Origin: Drosophila miranda
Taxonomy: Eukaryota; Arthropoda; Insecta; Diptera; Drosophilidae
DNA: 64,000 nucleotides
Direction: 5' to 3'
Assembly (NCBI RefSeq): GCF_003369915.1
Contig: NW_022881614.1
Coordinates: 15,120,001 to 15,184,000, forward strand
How positions within the stretch are numbered: position 1 is the first letter of the stretch; every line of letters starts with the position of its first letter. Shown in pieces: positions 61,601-64,000 of this stretch. Below the pieces are notes generated by a model that did no database searches, had not been told where the DNA came from, and was given only the letters and a program-made list of their open reading frames with translations. Position numbers and translations under genes: made by a program.

Positions 61601-61806
61601 CCCGAGTCTTTTTCGCCAGACCTGGCCAAGAAGTCTACAGGCGCAACTTCACCCTCAGCGACTTTGGCAAAAGCTACAACGCCAAGTTCGCCCGGAAATT
61701 CCTAAAATGCAGAGTCGTACGTCCAGTAGGGAATAACGCCTACGAGTTGGAGGATCTTTCGGGGAGGCCGGTAGGGATTTTTCACGCCAAAGACCTAAAA
61801 TTGTAG
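58675..61806 (+). pseudogene. Osvaldo-like Pol, multiple frameshifts and stops
   Basis: Protease with LLDTGASVSVLG near 58970, reverse transcriptase with YLDD near 59919, RNase H (IQCDASNFGVGAVL) and an RNase H/connection tail. The integrase core remains as IYIDFLGKYP, HSDNGKQF and SPQSNAAE and is followed by a chromodomain-free C-terminal part ending IFHAKDLKL. The frame breaks near 58880, near 59575 and after 60720. Stop codons occur near 61036 and 61280, and much of the integrase zinc finger is missing between 60770 and 60950. Not functional. Confidence 0.87.
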
Positions 61807-62006
61807 CGAAAACTTCAGACTGAGTCAGAAACAAGGGAAACGCACTCACGTAGGGAATATCCGATCAGTGGGTGTGAGCCTACGTTGGGCGCTGCAAGAT
61901 CCTAGGCACCGTAATGTCCGGGAAGGCCAGCAGTTTTAGGGAAACGTGTAACTCTTCGCTGTTTGCGAATAATTCTCCGGCCATGGTCGCTCGAATTTTC
62001 GCTAGG

Positions 62007-63384
62007 TGTTGCATGCGAAGATATCGATAGGTGATACCCCATAGAAGCGGTGAGGAGGAAAGAAGTTTGAACAGAGTGGCAAGGCCAAAATTTAAGGGGA
62101 AAAGGTTAGCGAAGAGTGGCGCCACCTGGTCCTGGAGAGTGAGAGTTCCGCGCGCTCTCCGGAGCCGTTATGAGAGAAGATATCCGATCTCATCCCATAA
62201 CGGAGTCCCGAAGCCAACTCACCCATACCCCAAAGAAAAGAGAGCCGCCAGCAGCCCGAATCAGGCCATGCCCTTGAACCTAGTTCAAGGGCGATAGAAG
62301 AGAGAGCGATGGGGATCAGCGGCCCGTGAGAATTAAACAGAGCAGCTAAGCCAAGAGGGGGTTCAGAGAAAGAAATTCCCGCAACGGAGGAGCATGCCCG
62401 CCGGACATAGTGATCTAGTGATTTTTTTTTGTTCTGAAAGAAAAAGTGAGTGGGATGAGGATGGAGTAGTGGCCATCACCCTGAAAAAAAAGATAAATAA
62501 ATCTGTGATTCTAGGGGATCCAGATCAGTGAGAGACCAGGAACCAAGACTAGCGGGACGGGAAAGAGACCCAAGAAGCATAAGAGTGAGTCCGCTCCAGA
62601 GGGGGGAGTAAAGAAACCCCAAATTAATTTTTTTTGTTGGCCAATCCGTAGGGAATAGGTCACAGCTCCGCCATCCTGGCTTGCTTTTTGCTGGGCTCGA
62701 ATACACAATCCTGGCCACATAGTGCGGGTCCCTCGCCCATTTAGGGAGAGAAAAAAAATCATCAATCAACTTATTTACTCCCATTATTTATTTTTGTTAG
62801 ACGTCTCCATTTATATGTATATGTTAATCCCCTAATTTAAGTCCGTCCATATTATATCTATATGTAACTTATTTATATTTATTATATTAATTATTTCTAT
62901 TTATCTATTTATTTATTAACTGCCCGTAGTGATAAGATGAGGGGGGTATGAATAGGCAGGCTTAGTGTAGCGATGATACCGTGTAAAATTAGGAAATTGA
63001 AGTGAAACTTATAACGAAGAAAATTAATTGCTAAGCGTTTGATATGGGGTGAAGAGGAGCCACAGCAACGAGAGGGTAAGGCTGCTGCACATGGCAGGGA
63101 GATCCAAAACGTTGTTATTCAGATCTCAGGTAGGGAGGGTACGTCAGGGGTAAAAACATCGACACCTCGACGTGGTCCACGTCTGTGTTGAAGGAAGTTA
63201 CTGTAATGTTGTTTGTCGAGTAGAGTCCGTTTGCAGTTTTTTTTGTCGGTTACTTTTGTTGTTTCAATTTGTTCGAGATGTCCAATTAGTTGGTATATTG
63301 TGCGACCTGAGGGCTTGGGAAGTACCCAGCCCTGGGATGACTGGCTAGCCGGCCTTGCCCCGAAGAAAACAAAGGTTCGTAACA
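62007..63384 (+). repeat. Right LTR of the Osvaldo-like element (1,378 bp)
   Basis: Same termini as the left LTR, with scattered single-base differences and a 1-bp change in a T run. Confidence 0.93.
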
Positions 63385-63388
63385 GATC
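63385..63388 (+). repeat. Target site duplication GATC, right side of Osvaldo-like element
   Basis: Matches 54889-54892. Confidence 0.85.
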
Positions 63389-63493
63389 CGAGGCATTTAT
63401 TTAAATGTACAAATGAGGGTCTAACTATATAAATTTAGTACAAAATGGGCCCAAATAATTGGGTCCGACTTCACGTAAACGCTTTGCGTTAGC

Positions 63494-63702
63494 CTAGAAG
63501 AAGTCCATTTCTCCACAGTTTACATCCAAAAAATCGTCGTCATAGCTAACCAGCTCCTTAAGGCCCACTGATGACGCCAAAGCGGCCGCCTTCGATGTAG
63601 ATGGTAGTTCAGCATTATCCACGTGATTTATGTTTATTTCGTGTGTCTTATATTCTGGGCTCTCCTGCTCATGGCCCACTGGGGACGGCGGAGGGTTTGT
63701 TA
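63494..63702 (-). CDS. C-terminal exon, probably of Phax (RNA export adaptor)
   Basis: After a CCCGAACAG acceptor the minus strand reads TNPPPSPVGHEQESPEYK and ends in an acidic and aromatic tail, YDDDFLDVNCGEMDFF, then TAG. The NPPPSPV block recalls the C-terminal region of PHAX, the phosphorylated adaptor for snRNA export. My recollection that Phax neighbours Su(var)2-10 in melanogaster supports this, but both points are from memory. Upstream exons would lie to the right, outside the window. If correct, the gene is on the same strand as Su(var)2-10 and upstream of it, with the Osvaldo-like element between them. Confidence 0.45.
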
Positions 63703-63740
63703 CTGTTCGGGAGAAACATTTAGACTTTAGTTAAATATCT

Positions 63741-64000
63741 TGTGAGGAACCGCGGTTCCCACAGGCCGAATTCGACCGAAGCATAGCCGGATAAAGGCGG
63801 TGGGACGGTCGGATAAAGGCTGATGGCTGGCTGGATAAGGCGAAGGTCAGCCCAGATACCCACGGATATCCGGATGCGGCGAAGAGGCCAAGGGCCCCGA
63901 GAGGAGAAGTGTCCCGCTCTCGGAGCGAGAGAAACGCGAGAGGCAGAGGAGACGGCGGGATCGGGCCGGCAGCGATCCGACGCATGACCAAATATGGGCA
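63741..64000. other. GC-rich sequence at window end, possible mobile element start
   Basis: Base composition changes sharply at 63741 from AT-rich intron to GC-rich sequence. The boundary is a nearly perfect 23-bp inverted repeat (63741-63763) centred on ACCGCGGT that begins TGTG and ends CACA. GGATAAAGGC motifs repeat nearby (63789, 63830, 63833 region). It could be an LTR or foldback terminus, but the other end is not in the window. Confidence 0.35.

Larger units (their letters stand above)
54893..63384 (+). mobile_element. Osvaldo-like Ty3/gypsy retrotransposon, complete but defective
   Basis: Two long LTRs, a primer site starting TGGCGCCCAA at about 56272, gag, pol, and 4-bp GATC duplications at both ends. 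The long LTR and the TGGCGCC primer site are features known for Osvaldo; the family name is inference. No env-like frame lies between pol and the right LTR. It separates Su(var)2-10 from the next upstream gene. Confidence 0.85.

Overview
The window is insect nuclear DNA, almost certainly from a Drosophila of the obscura group. The host genes are spliced with canonical GT/AG introns and belong to the block that sits at 44F-45A in D. melanogaster (Muller element C): alc (AMPK beta), Hydr1, a DENND1/connecdenn gene (CG18659), GstE13, Su(var)2-10 (PIAS), and probably the 3' end of Phax. DINE-1 (mini-me/ISY-like) Helitron remnants carrying GGAC-type microsatellites, plus CR1-like, BEL/Pao, Ty3/gypsy and Osvaldo-like retroelements, make up well over a third of the sequence. 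The species assignment is inference. The gene identities rest on translated motifs and exon structure.

Layout: (1) 1-7380 is a nest of transposons. A partial Ty3/gypsy element (1-3676) abuts a CR1-like LINE on the minus strand (to 6683), which itself sits in a DINE-1. (2) 5548-13269 and 13270-20977 are a direct tandem duplication of about 7.7 kb. Each unit holds part of the LINE, the DINE-1 remnant, a secreted DUF1091 gene (-), alc (+) and Hydr1 (-). (3) 22182-30052 is the DENND1 gene (+), apparently intact, tail-to-tail with GstE13 (-, 30524-31303), which carries a deletion. (4) 34986-54130 is Su(var)2-10 (-). Its last intron has grown to about 16 kb by a full-length DINE-1 and a BEL/Pao array of the form LTR-internal-LTR-internal-LTR flanked by one 5-bp target duplication. 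(5) 54893-63384 is a complete but frameshifted Osvaldo-like element with 1.4-kb LTRs and a 4-bp target duplication, inserted just upstream of Su(var)2-10. (6) 63494-63702 is the C-terminal exon of a gene that is probably Phax, followed by GC-rich sequence that may be another mobile element.

The striking theme is decay. alc copy A and copy B each carry a different one-base change in a C run. Hydr1 copy A has a nonsense codon. GstE13 has lost part of its glutathione site. Su(var)2-10 lacks one base in exon 2. The three one-base lesions are all in C/G runs and could be long-read consensus errors; the Hydr1 and GstE13 lesions cannot be explained that way. Tandem duplication, heavy transposon load and damage to essential genes on Muller C together fit a degenerating neo-Y such as that of D. 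miranda. That is a hypothesis to be checked by male/female read depth. I found no CRISPR, tRNA or rRNA genes, and no clear novel enzymatic system; the new biology here is structural.
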